From Epiperipatus broadwayi (taxonomy: Eukaryota > Onychophora > Udeonychophora > Euonychophora > Peripatidae): 64,000 bases of DNA. The stretch spans positions 498,001 to 562,000 of the forward strand of contig JAQFVV010006648.1 of NCBI GenBank assembly GCA_028023455.1. The letters run 5' to 3'. Positions 36,598 through 45,880 of the stretch are shown piece after piece. The first letter of the stretch is position 1; each line of letters starts with the position of its first letter. The position numbers were made by a program, and so were the translations under genes. The notes beneath the pieces are model-generated. The model had not been told where the DNA came from, did no database searches, and worked only from the letters and a program-made list of their open reading frames with translations.

Positions 36598-38238
36598 ATG
36601 ACGCCAGAGCAAAAAAAGCAGATCTTGCAACTCATGCAAGAAATGATGAAACAAAATCAAGACCGAGCAGAACAAATGATGAAACTCAAAAGAGACCAAG
36701 CAGAAAGAGATGCAGAATTGATGGAAATGATGAAGGAGCTTAGAAGAGATCTTGATGAAGTTAAAAGAATAGAATTAAATATTGATAAGATTAGTACTGC
36801 TTTGAACATTCAAGCTGATGGTTTCAAAGATGTATCTGTAACCAAGCAAATAGAGACTACTGATGTAATCAAAGCCCACCAGGAGAGAAAGCCTCATGAA
36901 ACCAGGTCAGCAGAAATGATCGATTTCATCCAAGAAATGAGAGAAGACCGAAGATACTGGAAAGAAAGGATGGCCATAATCCAAAATAAAAAAATAAAAG
37001 CCATAGAAGATCTGAAACAAGAAATAAGTCAGCTCAGAAGAAGCATGAAACCAGTAGTAAATGAAGAGACAGAAATAAAAGTACCACAAGCCACAAGAGA
37101 CCTAAAGTCAGACCAGGAACTAGATTACCAGAATGACAAAAGGAAAATAAATGCAGAATCACCAGAAATAGTCACCAACACAATTTTGGAAAACACAGTA
37201 ATGGAAGACATGAAAGTAGTGAATGAAATTGAAGATACTGCAAAGAAGCAGAATGCTAACCAAATAGAAAATCTGATGAACCAAACAAGAGAACTGGAAA
37301 GATTTGAAGACAGTTCTACCTTCGGATCAAAGGATATTGATGCTGAAACCAAAGATAAGACAGTTTTCATGGAAGCACTTTTAAAAGACAGTGGAGCAGA
37401 GGACACAGAACCTCAACCAACTAAAATAAGGTTGGAACCTCATGAGATTATGTTAGTGAATACAAATGCCAACTCTACTCAACAAAAATGTAAAAAAATA
37501 GATTTGACAGAGATTACTCATAGTCAAAGTTTTACTCTAGCAGATTTAGCTAAGGATGAAGAAAGTACTGAGGAAATGGTGGTTTCAAATCTACTGCAAG
37601 CCAGTCCATCTCAAAGTGATGATACCAGTTTACCACCCTCTAATGGAGTGGCTGTATCGATGATGAAAAATATCAATAGAACAATACATACTGTTTTGGA
37701 TGAATCTTCTGAAATCATAATTAATAATTCTAAGTTATATTTTCATAATAATTATAAAGATGTTCTGTGGAAAAGTGATGATAAAGGATTAATGAAGACA
37801 TCAAAGTTAAAGTTTAGAAATGATGCTGAATGGCCTCCTGATATGAAAATGAAGAAAGTGGACAGATCTTTAGTTGTGTGCAATACTGCCCATTTTAATA
37901 AATCCCATAATTATTTATTTATGAAATATGATGAGGAGCTGAACTCATTAAACAGAAATGATAAACTTTGTTTTAAAGCATGGACATATGTTGAAAAAAA
38001 TAGTTTCATAAAAGATGGAGAAAAACTTCTCAACTCCCAAAGTGAATATGTTATAATGGATGCCATTAGATCACAGAAAGTTAGAGAAATTCTTTTAAAG
38101 CAAGATACTTTTAATAATGAACAATATAATAATATACCAAAGCACAATATTGTGACTGCTTTTGATATTTTACTAAGAGATCTAGAAAGACATACCTATA
38201 ACCCTTACATACCTCCAGATCCAGGAAAATATTATTGA
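36598..38238 (+). CDS. Unrecognised coiled-coil protein of the LTR element (possible Gag-like)
   Basis: The frame is open from 36547 and the first ATG is at 36598, giving 546 residues. An earlier GTG (36571) is not a likely start. Residues 1-60 are a charged helix rich in Met, Gln, Lys and Glu (EQKKQILQLMQEMMKQ) with heptad character. A second helix follows at about 105-145. Residues 150-370 are acidic and low complexity. The last ~180 residues look globular (aromatic and Cys residues: SKLYFHNNYKDVLW, DKLCFKAWTYVE) and end PYIPPDPGKYY. I see no CCHC knuckle, no D[ST]G protease and no YxDD polymerase motif. Its place between the leader and the purine tract suggests an element-encoded structural protein. 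A captured host gene is the alternative. The antisense frames at 36907-38320 are shadows. Confidence 0.7.
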   Translation: MTPEQKKQILQLMQEMMKQNQDRAEQMMKLKRDQAERDAELMEMMKELRRDLDEVKRIELNIDKISTALNIQADGFKDVSVTKQIETTDVIKAHQERKPHETRSAEMIDFIQEMREDRRYWKERMAIIQNKKIKAIEDLKQEISQLRRSMKPVVNEETEIKVPQATRDLKSDQELDYQNDKRKINAESPEIVTNTILENTVMEDMKVVNEIEDTAKKQNANQIENLMNQTRELERFEDSSTFGSKDIDAETKDKTVFMEALLKDSGAEDTEPQPTKIRLEPHEIMLVNTNANSTQQKCKKIDLTEITHSQSFTLADLAKDEESTEEMVVSNLLQASPSQSDDTSLPPSNGVAVSMMKNINRTIHTVLDESSEIIINNSKLYFHNNYKDVLWKSDDKGLMKTSKLKFRNDAEWPPDMKMKKVDRSLVVCNTAHFNKSHNYLFMKYDEELNSLNRNDKLCFKAWTYVEKNSFIKDGEKLLNSQSEYVIMDAIRSQKVREILLKQDTFNNEQYNNIPKHNIVTAFDILLRDLERHTYNPYIPPDPGKYY

Positions 38239-38526
38239 AAAAAAAAACTAAGAAGCAGCAGCCATGGATAAACAACGTTGAAGACAATCGAAAATGAAAA
38301 TGGACATTCTCACGTTTCAATATCTACACCAAATATTTCAGTGAATAAAAAAATAATAATCAGCAGCAATAAAGTAAAGAAAATAAACGAATGAAAGATT
38401 TTGTCATTTCCATAAAAAAAAAAAAAAAAAAAGTTTTTTTTACCATTTATAGGGTTGTTTTTCTCACCAAAATGATAGTAGACTCCAACTAAGGTATTTT
38501 TTTTATTGATTTTTTTTGATCACTTT

Positions 38527-38539
38527 AAGTGGGAAAGAA
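38527..38539 (+). other. Polypurine tract
   Basis: AAGTGGGAAAGAA directly abuts the TG that opens the 3' LTR at 38540, the position where plus-strand DNA synthesis is primed in LTR elements. Confidence 0.75.
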
Positions 38540-41364
38540 TGAAGCAATCGATGTCTAATCATCATCGACGCTTCATGTTTCACCATCTATACTAACCTCT
38601 TAGGGGTCCGCAATTCAGACCTTGCTATAAATATATGCTATTCACTAACACACTGTATGCCGAATCATTAGAAAGATTAATAAAATTAATTTTTATTTAG
38701 TAAAATAAAACAGCAGTGTGCGTGATGCGTATATATATGAATGAAGCAATAATGTTATTAATGTTTATTGCTGACAACTAAACATTTTCTTTATATAATT
38801 GTAATTTTTTTTTGTTATATCTATATGTATTTTGATTTAAAGTATTTAATTAAACTATTGGAATGTAACAACAAAGAAAAATGGGGAAGGCTTGAAATAC
38901 TGAAATTATCTTTATCACTAGTCAGATCGTTGTCTATAATTAAAATTTATAAATCTTAATTAAAATCGAAAACACAAATCGTTTATCAGTTGCTGTCGAA
39001 TGATTTAAAATAGCTAAAAATGGTATTTCAAGCCTTATCTATTGAAAATATTTTTGCTAATTAAATGTTGTTTTTAAAGGGATTATAGAGATAGGGTTGG
39101 TATATGAAATTGCATTCTGGGCAGTATTAAAATGTCTATAAAATGAATCACTGAACAAAGGGAGTTTACTTTGAGTTACTTTCAGTTTTAGTTGAGTTCA
39201 GAGGAGTGTTTAGTCAGTTGAGTTTAATTACTTTTAAGAAGCCAACACAAGTTCTGCATGATGAAGAGTGAGTAGGGGACTCTTTTCACCTTTTTCTTCT
39301 CTTCTTGAAGGACTGTCTACCAGCCATCAAAATTCCAGCTGACCGGCCATATGAGATGACATAGAATTGCCAACCAACCTGCTGCTATGCTGATATCTTA
39401 GGTAAAATCATGTAATTTAGAGCTGCCTTTAATACGAAGGTGATTTATAATTTGTAGCTAAATTAATTCATAGATCCATTTATGATGTTTTGCTAGTTTT
39501 GCTCGTAAACTCTCTCTCTATAATCCTTTATTAATACTTATGTAATTCTAAATATACGTTTGCTTTCACGCTTAATTTATGTTTATATAACTTTATGCGT
39601 ATCAATTAAATGTATACAATTTATTTTGTTTAATATATATATTATTTTTTCTAATATGTTAGTATCAATCAATCTCGCGACTGTAATTAAATTCATTAGT
39701 AAAATTATATTCATTTGTTTATTTAAAATAGAAATCATTCGCCAGGTTGGTTGTATACTTAAAAGTATTTTATCGTGGATGCTTATTTTATTTTGTTGTT
39801 TAGTTGCCCTTATAAAAGATTGTGACACCTAATATAAAATTCTACCTTTTCTTACCATTGCCTGAAGGGCTAATTCTTTAGTCAATACGTATATGGGAAT
39901 TGAATTCAAATATAAATTTTATTAGCTTAATAATATAAATAAAAGTTATTATTCATTATGATTTGTTAAATGACTCAGAATTGAAAACAGACTATTGCGC
40001 AAGAGGTTAGACCCTTTCCAAACTTTAAGTAATAATATAAAATTATATAAACGTTGCTGGCATACATTTTCTTTTATTCTAATATTTTATCTTTCTGTTC
40101 TTGATTGCTTTGTCATTGGGGCGTCGGAAGTATGAAGCTCCCGTCCTACTTTTCAAAAGCGTTCGTTCAGAGACACTACTCTCTGTGGAATGTAAGGTTT
40201 ATGAGGATTATGTGCTGCAGATGGCAGTACATAATGATCTGAGGTCTCAAACTCAGCCTCTCCTTCGATATCACTCCACCAGAATGCGTGGACATATCAA
40301 ATCTAAGTTCATCTCAAATATTCTTTTAAATGATAAAATATCCAATCGCCATGAGGCCTTATTCCGTTATTGTATGCTAGTACCGTTAATTTGCTCTTGA
40401 ATTTGATCTTCCATCCGTCTAAACCTTTAGTAAGTCACAATGATATGTTAAAGATAATGATTCATTTCATAAAAATACATTTAGTTCATTGAGTTAAGAT
40501 GCTTTTTTTAAAAAAAACGTTATCGATTCCTATAGACATAAATCTAATTTATATTAATGATTGCATAACTTACTCTTGCAAATAAAGCGCTTTGTTTGTT
40601 TCTTATTTCTAAAAGACGTCTTTTCCAAACAATGCGAATAAAAGTAGAAATAATGGTTCTCCTAAGAAATACATGATTGAAATCATATATTTTGCCCATT
40701 ATCAAATAAATCATTTACTGTTAAAACTGTCACTATCTTTTATATTTAATTTCGGCATCCACAACGCTCCGTAGCAAAAGTTTTCTTTAATTAGCTTATT
40801 AACTCCGCATAAGTTATAAAACACTATAAAATTGTATCTGTAAAATTATATTTATTAAATGAGTGATAGAGGGGATTTTATACAACAAATTCCCAAGTCT
40901 TGTAAATAAATAATATTGTCCCAAGCGTGAAACTATTTGGTAATCTTTTATAATATATATATGCATTTGGTTAACATTTAATAAATATATCTATTTCATG
41001 TAAATCCTGGTTTGTTTTTGAATTATTATTTTCTAGTTAATATTTAGAACTATTTTCTTTAGCTAAGAGCTTAGCATTAATAAATAACTATAATAATGTA
41101 ATAACTGGGCTACTCTGACCTCGATCATCATCATCAATCTGATCTTATGCTCTACCGCTTTGCTTTGCTTCTGGGCACGGATTTAAAATAATTTTACTAT
41201 GTCATCAGGATTGTTGTTCATTGGGTCAGAGATTCGAAGAATAGGCAAACAGGTTAGAATTCAGGATTGCTCCAGACCTGTGTATCTCGAGCATGATCGG
41301 ATTCGAGGTACTTTTGCTTAGGATTTGAATCTTGTTAAGTGAGCATACTATTTTGACTGGTATA
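38540..41364 (+). repeat. 3' LTR of the family B element
   Basis: 2825 bp, colinear with the 5' LTR. The terminal hairpin is at 38540-38575. The end reads GACTGGTATA, a C-to-T change from the expected CA. The frames at 38768-38959, 39560-39832, 39583-39828 and 40101-40400 mirror those of the 5' LTR and are not genes. Confidence 0.88.
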
Positions 41365-41368
41365 CTCT

Positions 41369-41719
41369 ATACATGATGTATGATAACAATAGATTTCAAG
41401 TTTTAATTGAAGTATCAATTGTTAATCTTATCAGCAGTAAGAATGAGATATCTGTAACTGTATATCAAATAAATGTGTAATTATCTAATCAGAATTTAGT
41501 ACAAAATATTGCAGGAGTATTTAAAGGTACTAATCTTAGACTAATTCATTCCAAAATAAAATGATAATACCATTTAAAATTAAATTTTATCCCAAATATA
41601 TTAGTAGGAAATTTAATGATTAATATTCATTAAAAGTAGCTCATATTTATATTAAATTTCAATATCTCTTAAATATTAAAATGGTCAACTTAAATACTTT
41701 GAAGCTGATCCTGTTTTAA
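41369..41719 (+). other. No gene seen
   Basis: AT-rich intronic sequence between the LTR element and the hammerhead-family repeat. Confidence 0.5.
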
Positions 41720-42445
41720 ACCACTAAACATCACATGATCATTATTTCTTAAGCTTGCTCATAACTGTTATTAAAACAGGTAAAACTCTCCATACAGTAA
41801 TTTAATTCAGCAGAAGCCAGATCCAAAGGCTCCTCACTGACGAAGGCCATAAGCCAGAAACTAGTATGGGAATATTGGATAAGTAGGCACTAGATGAGGA
41901 TTTTATGTACAAGCCTTCTGGCATCCATTGATTACTCTGGCCCACACTGAATGGCACTACTGTATGGAGAGATTTGCCTGTTTTAATAGCAGTTATGAGC
42001 AAGCATAAGAAACAGTGAACATGTGATGTTTAGTGGTTTAACACCAACCTTGCCTAATAGGATAGTGGTGGCTATGATTGTTAAAGAGCCAAAGATACTA
42101 AAATGTATGGGTACTGAACTGAGTTCAGACCTATATGACTGTATAAGCTAATGAGCTTGGATTGAAAATATTATTGTGTTTTCAATTTCATTCTCATAGT
42201 TTTGTAGTCAAGTAGAGATAAAAGGTGGCTAGAGTTGCATTAGATCCTAAGATCTAGGTGCAATGCTCTCCCAAGGCTCCTCACTGATGAAGGCCATAAG
42301 CCAGAAACTAGTATGGGGATATTGGATGAGTAGGCACTAGATGGAAAGTTTATGCACAAGCCTTCTGGCATCCATTGATTACTCTGGCTTGCACTGAGTG
42401 GCACTATTGTATGGAGAGTTTTGCCTGTTTTGATACTGTTTTACT
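41720..42445 (+). repeat. 456-family repeat, two diverged units with foldback
   Basis: Two units, spaced 447 bp, each contain CTCACTGAYGAAGGCC...GCCAGAAACTAG (cores at 41834 and 42281), GGATATTGGATGAGTAGGC and ATGGAGAG-TTTGCCTG. The first 90 bp (41720-41807) is an inverted copy of 41957-42044. It is the same family as the arrays at 56.1, 51.0 and 60.5 kb. The minus frame at 41802-42002 is chance. Confidence 0.75.
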
Positions 42446-42942
42446 GAAGCATGGAATTCTTTTAAAAAGTTTTGTTGATAATAACATGAAATAAAGATGA
42501 ACTTTAGTTTTCTAATTAAATACAGATTTTACAGTTTTTATTGTTTTAACAATGACAACATTCAAGTAATACCCAATAATACTTTTATTTTTTTCTAACA
42601 ATTTTTTTAAAGAGAAGTTATTAGTGGCTGTTATTCTTTAGTTGAGAAAAAACTAATAGTTAAAATCTTCTCATTTAAGCTATTGAATTGAAATTTCAGT
42701 CTCCTACAATTTTAGACCTAAGAGTAAGACTCTGTATATTTTAGTGACTCAGAACAATTTATTAGGGTCTAACTTTACTGTATTCTAGTGAATTTTAATT
42801 TGACACAGTGCTTACATTGTGATTTGTGAAGCTGAATAGAAAGATTACTATTGTATAATTAAATATATGTTATACATTGCATCATTACAAGCTAGTACAG
42901 TGAGTTTTAAAAACTACTTAGTTTTTTTTCTTTCTATACCAT

Positions 42943-43033
42943 AGCATCGGCTGGGAGGTGAACCCGCAACAACCGTCTGCAACCAACTGTTTGTTTGCAA
43001 GGCGGTTGCACTGACCTCTCGGCTAACGACGCT
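42943..43033 (-). tRNA. tRNA-like sequence with enlarged anticodon loop (pseudogene or SINE head)
   Basis: On the minus strand, AGCGTCG and CGATGCT pair as a 7-bp acceptor. TAGCCGAGAGGTC resembles a D-arm/A box, AACCG and CGGTT form a 5-bp anticodon stem, and GGGTTCACCTCCC resembles the T arm with a mutated loop (TTCACCT). The anticodon loop is about 27 nt, either an intron-like insertion or decay. It lies about 80 bp before the LDHD last exon. It could be a tRNA pseudogene or a tRNA-derived SINE fragment. Confidence 0.4.
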
Positions 43034-43116
43034 TGACTACTTAGTTTTATATCATTAAATTCAGTCAACGCTTAGATAATCTCATATATATAGTGTTTAT
43101 TTCTAAATTTTTTTAG

Positions 43117-43300
43117 GCGTGCTCTCGCAGCTGGAGGAACTTGCACTGGTGAACATGGTATTGGACAAGGAAAACGGCAACTATTGATACAAGAATTTGG
43201 AAATATTGGTATAGAAGTTATGAAACAAATTAAGAATACCTTTGATCCTCGAGGAATAATGAATCCAGGAAAAATATTTTTAGAAGTAGAATATAATTAA
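43117..43300 (+). CDS. LDHD: D-lactate dehydrogenase, mitochondrial: last coding exon
   Basis: After a TTTTTTTAG acceptor this exon completes the Gln codon begun at 29856 and runs to TAA at 43298. It encodes 60 residues: [48 protein letters not shown] and a short EVEYN end. TCTGEHGIG is the second metal/substrate motif of the FAD-oxidase C-terminal domain. [10 protein letters not shown] is the near-C-terminal signature shared by LDHD and glycolate oxidase GlcD. The length matches the C terminus of animal LDHD. An AATAAA at 43696-43701 is a candidate poly(A) signal about 400 bp downstream. Confidence 0.95.
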
Positions 43301-44223
43301 AAAAATAATGTAGTATCGAATAAGAAAAAAAAATTCCAAATTTTTTTACTCTTTTTGGACTTTCAGAAATTTTAAAAATTAATATATTAAAGTCTAGATC
43401 AATCAAAGTTTAGGATTAAAATTTTTTCCCAACTTTTTTTTATCTTTATAGAACTTTTTAAAATTTTATATCAAGTGTTATGAAATTCTGTTTAATTTTA
43501 AAATGTTTATTTTTAAAATGATTATTTTTACTATGTATAAAAACTTTTTATTTTTTTATATAATAATAATTTATATATCAGAATTCCAATAAGCACCATT
43601 AAATCCGTCCATATATGCTTGATTTGGAGAAGGAGATAGTACATGCTTTTGTAATGAAACTCAATGAAAATAATTTATTAAAACTGGCATTTTTTAATAA
43701 AGCACTTTGTTTGAATTAACCATTTAGATGGAAAATATTAAATCTTTGTTGATATTTTGCTGTCGATTATAGGTTGGGTTTAAATCACTAATAAAAGTGA
43801 TCAAAAAATTATATATTTTTATTCAGTATAAAGTCTTCTTGGAATAGTAATTAGTGCACCCAACCTACCACGCCTTAAATCTAGAGTTTAAATCCAGAGC
43901 AATGAGATGTTTGTTTGTTTTTTGTTGATGTTGTTCCAAGCAAGCTTAAAAATTTTTTCAGGTAACCAACCTATTTTGGCTATTTAATTATTGCTTCAAT
44001 AAATAGATATCTAGTTAATTTTAGCTAGAGGATAATTATTAAAAGTAATCTTAAATTCTCATTATCTAACCACTTAGTTGACTGTCTTAATGAATAATAT
44101 CTTCTTTACTATTTATTTTTTTAATAGACTTCTTATACTATTGGAAAATTCATTAAATAATACCATAATATTATTGTAATACAAACTTAATTTTAAACTT
44201 TGCATGTTTGGTTAATATTCTTT
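43301..44223 (+). other. LDHD 3' UTR and downstream spacer
   Basis: A/T-homopolymer-rich sequence. AATAAA at 43696 could end the transcript. No further gene or repeat recognised before the palindrome at 44224. Confidence 0.45.
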
Positions 44224-44404
44224 AATTCAATACTAGCGCTATAAATGCATAAACACAAAGTTAACATTTAGTATTTTATTAAACCATGAGCTGAAAAGAG
44301 CTATGATTATGAGAGACATGTGTCTCGAAAGCGCTCAGCCCATGGTTTAATAAGATATTAAATATTACCTTTGTGTTTATGCGTTTATAGTCTAGTATTG
44401 AATT
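44224..44404. repeat. Palindromic element with an inner GAGACA/TGTCTC stem
   Basis: AATTCAATACTAG...ATAAATGCATAAACACAAAG at the left pairs with CTTTGTGTTTATGCGTTTATAG...TATTGAATT at the right, and TTTATTAAACCATGAGCTGA pairs with TCAGCCCATGGTTTAATAAG. The core (44308-44330) reads ATGA, a GAGACA/TGTCTC stem, then GAAA, like a decayed hammerhead core. The minus frame 44392-44742 starts inside it and is chance. Confidence 0.6.
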
Positions 44405-44450
44405 ACAGAACATACAATAGTTTGAAATTGTTGATTGTTAATAATATTGG

Positions 44451-44482
44451 GATTGTCTAAGTGTTGACTGGTTTTTAATGAA
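44451..44482 (-). repeat. Foldback-family end fragment
   Basis: GATTGTCTAAGTGTTGACTGG followed by TTTTTAATGAA is the reverse complement of the terminal arm seen at 29050 and 31977. Confidence 0.55.
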
Positions 44483-44499
44483 TATATATACAATTGCAA

Positions 44500-44664
44500 G
44501 GAAATCACTGATGACAGCCAGTCTGAGGATAAGAATATTCTGAAAAGCTTGTTAAGAGCTATTAGCATGCTCATTATATAACATTTATACATGATATATG
44601 ACTTTATTTTTTTGCAATTATTGTTTTGCTCTTGAGGCTTTAGCAATTTTTTCTTGCCAAATCT
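44500..44664 (+). repeat. 300-family hammerhead-like repeat, left part
   Basis: CACTGATGACAGCCAG, GATAAGAATATTCTGAAAAGC and TTAATAGCATGC-like sequence match the unit at 45653-45880. The two are parts of one tandem array interrupted by the PLE2 insertion. Removing the PLE and one target duplication leaves a spacing of about 300 bp. Confidence 0.6.
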
Positions 44665-44679
44665 ATTAATATATAGTGT
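44665..44679. repeat. Target-site duplication, left copy (PLE2)
   Basis: ATTAATATATAGTGT occurs here and at 45638-45652 and bounds the Penelope-like insertion exactly. The 15-bp length is within the variable range known for PLEs. Confidence 0.8.
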
Positions 44680-44798
44680 TTTTCTGAAGGTTTGTGATGA
44701 TGGTGTTCTAGCTGTATTTTTATATTGGACTATTTCCATCATCTAATATGTGTGTTGAATGTCTTTAGAAAAGTTTAATTTTTAGTTAAATATTCCAA

Positions 44799-44935
44799 AT
44801 GCATTCAACTGTTAGTAATATCACAGCAAACAGGTTAGTATATGCACCAACTGTTAGTAATATCACAGCAAACAGGTTAGTATATGCACTAACTGTTAGT
44901 AATATCACAGCAAACAGGTTAGTATACGCACAAAC
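44799..44935 (-). repeat. 41-bp tandem repeat, three units, in the PLE2 tail
   Basis: CAACTGTTAGTAATATCACAG followed by CAAACAGGTTAGTATATGCA repeats three times with single-base changes. The frame 44799-44984 exists only because the unit lacks stops. Two inverted units lie at 45466-45545. Confidence 0.9.
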
Positions 44936-44972
44936 GTTTCGAGAGGTATTTTTCTCCCCTCTTCTTCAGGTG
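44930..44972 (-). ncRNA. Hammerhead-like motif of PLE2
   Basis: On the minus strand, CTGAAGA (a CUGANGA core) is followed by an AGAGG/CCTCT helix and then GAAA. After that, ACG and CGT can form a short helix III around TTTGTG, ending CGTA, where cleavage would fall after the A. Helix I is not continuous next to the core; CAGCAA and TTGCTG, farther out, could pair. PLEs are known to carry hammerhead motifs in their terminal repeats. Activity is unproven. Confidence 0.5.
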
Positions 44973-45003
44973 TTGCTGGCCTGACCAGTGACAGTACTAG
45001 CAT

Positions 45004-45080
45004 GGGATTCGAACCTGGGTCCTTAGATTCTTGATTATTGAAATTTAAGGTAACGCTCTAACCAACTGAGCCATCCTGCC
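45004..45080 (-). tRNA. tRNA-like sequence inside PLE2
   Basis: The minus strand has a perfect A box (TGGCTCAGTTGG, 45073-45062) and B box (GGTTCGAATCC, 45015-45005). CCTTA/TAAGG forms an anticodon stem with an oversized loop of about 20 nt. The acceptor 5' strand GGCAGGA has no matching 3' strand, so this is not a functional tRNA but could act as a pol III promoter. The decayed PLE2 copy at 58000-58085 keeps it in the same place, so it is part of the element. Confidence 0.6.
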
Positions 45081-45111
45081 AAAGGCAACAGTATGTAGTA
45101 ATTTCATATAC

Positions 45112-45460
45112 TTATCTATGAGGTTCCTCCTGATTTCTCCACTTTTTCCTCAGAGCAAAGTTGATTAGTGATTTCCATACATTATGTATAGTCACACTAG
45201 GTTGGCTTATGTGATTTTTTGCCATTGTTATGTTAGCAGCTTCTTTAAATTTTCTTCTTTGTACATTTTCTTCTTTATCCAATATTTTTGTATTTTCCCA
45301 ATTGAACGTATATTCATTGGTCCATACATGGTCTGCTACCTTAGACACATCTGTTTTCTCTCTTCTAATCATCAGTTTATGTTCTTGCAAGCGCTTTTGA
45401 ATGGGATAGCTGGTCTCACCAATATATGTTCTTCCACATTCACATGGTATTTCATAGATG
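45112..45460 (-). pseudogene. PLE2 GIY-YIG endonuclease domain, 5'-truncated
   Basis: The minus frame opens at the junction with the inverted tail (about 45460). It reads RIYEIPCECGRTYIGET, then QKRLQEHKLMIRREK, and runs about 115 codons to a stop near 45111. The GIY-YIG pair (IYEIPC and RTYIGET), the conserved Arg and the following His are intact. The region KVADHVWTNEYTFNW follows the PLE endonuclease layout. The first internal Met (45390) lies after the catalytic motif, so a protein starting there would be inactive. The overlapping plus frame at 45184-45561 is a shadow. Confidence 0.8.
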
Positions 45461-45637
45461 CGTATACTAACCTGTTTGCTGTGATATTACTAACAGTTAG
45501 TGCATATACTAACCTGTTTGCTGTGATATTACTAACAGTTGAATGCATTTGGAATATTTAACTAAAAATTAAACTTTTCTAAAGACATTCAACACACATA
45601 TTAGATGATGGAAATAGTCCAATATAAAAATACAGCT

Positions 45638-45652
45638 ATTAATATATAGTGT
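45638..45652. repeat. Target-site duplication, right copy (PLE2)
   Basis: ATTAATATATAGTGT, identical to 44665-44679. Confidence 0.8.
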
Positions 45653-45880
45653 ATCTGAACTTAGTTCAATCCCATATGGCTATTTAAGATATAACTGGAT
45701 TTGAAGACATATGGATGTCTGAAAATGCTGGGACTTGACCTGGTATTTTTAAATCTAATACCTGAATGTCCTAGTGCCTCACTGATGACAGCCAGAGCTA
45801 GAAACCAGTCAGGATAAAGATATTCAGAAAAGCTTGTTAAGAGTTAATAGCATGCTTATTATATAATATATACTGCAATG
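45653..45880 (+). repeat. 300-family hammerhead-like repeat, right part
   Basis: The unit contains CTGAACTTAGTTCAATCCC and CCTCACTGATGACAGCC, then GAGCTAGAAACC. The core is CTGATGA plus an AGC/GCT helix II plus GAAA. No clear helix III or cleavage triplet is visible. The opening CTGAACT...TTCA is shared with the 456 and 400 families. Confidence 0.6.

Larger units (their letters stand above)
32295..41364 (+). mobile_element. Complete non-autonomous LTR retroelement with one unknown ORF (family B)
   Basis: The element is 9,070 bp. It has LTRs at 32295-35127 and 38540-41364, an exact tRNA-Lys PBS 19 nt after the 5' LTR, a 5' leader with tandem repeats, a single long ORF, and a purine tract abutting the 3' LTR. 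The flanking CTCT at 32291-32294 and 41365-41368 is a plausible 4-bp target duplication, though it lies in a CT-rich tract. The 3' LTR ends TA where the 5' LTR ends CA. The interior (3,412 bp) has no protease, reverse transcriptase, RNase H or integrase, so mobilisation must be in trans. The LTRs differ by scattered substitutions and a small deletion (ACATTCACGG missing at about 39439), so the insertion is not brand new. Confidence 0.88.
29858..43116 (+). other. LDHD last intron, 13.26 kb
   Basis: The intron runs from GTAAGT (29858) to TTTTTTTAG (ending 43116). It holds a foldback repeat (31977-32111), a complete 9.07 kb LTR element in sense orientation (32295-41364), hammerhead-family repeats (41720-42445) and a tRNA-like sequence only about 80 bp from the acceptor. 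The stretch 29858-31976 has no other feature I can support, and 42446-42942 likewise. Confidence 0.85.
44680..45637 (-). mobile_element. Penelope-like element, 5'-truncated with inverted tail (PLE2)
   Basis: Read on the minus strand, the order is: inverted copy of the tail (45637-45466), endonuclease frame (45460-45112), tRNA-like segment (45080-45004), hammerhead-like motif (44972-44930), three 41-bp tandem repeats (to 44799) and the tail end at 44680. The inverted tail has two of the tandem units. Identical 15-bp direct repeats flank it. The reverse transcriptase is missing. A second, older copy lies at about 57826-58440. Confidence 0.85.

Noticed and set aside
33322-39832. Overlapping sense and antisense ORFs of 90 and 81 codons in both family B LTRs
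   Set aside because: Both frames come from the same stop-poor AT-rich DNA, with no homology. Opposite-strand overlap over the same bases is a sign of chance.
45184-45561. 125-codon plus ORF
   Set aside because: It is the antisense shadow of the GIY-YIG endonuclease frame and runs into the inverted tail repeats.
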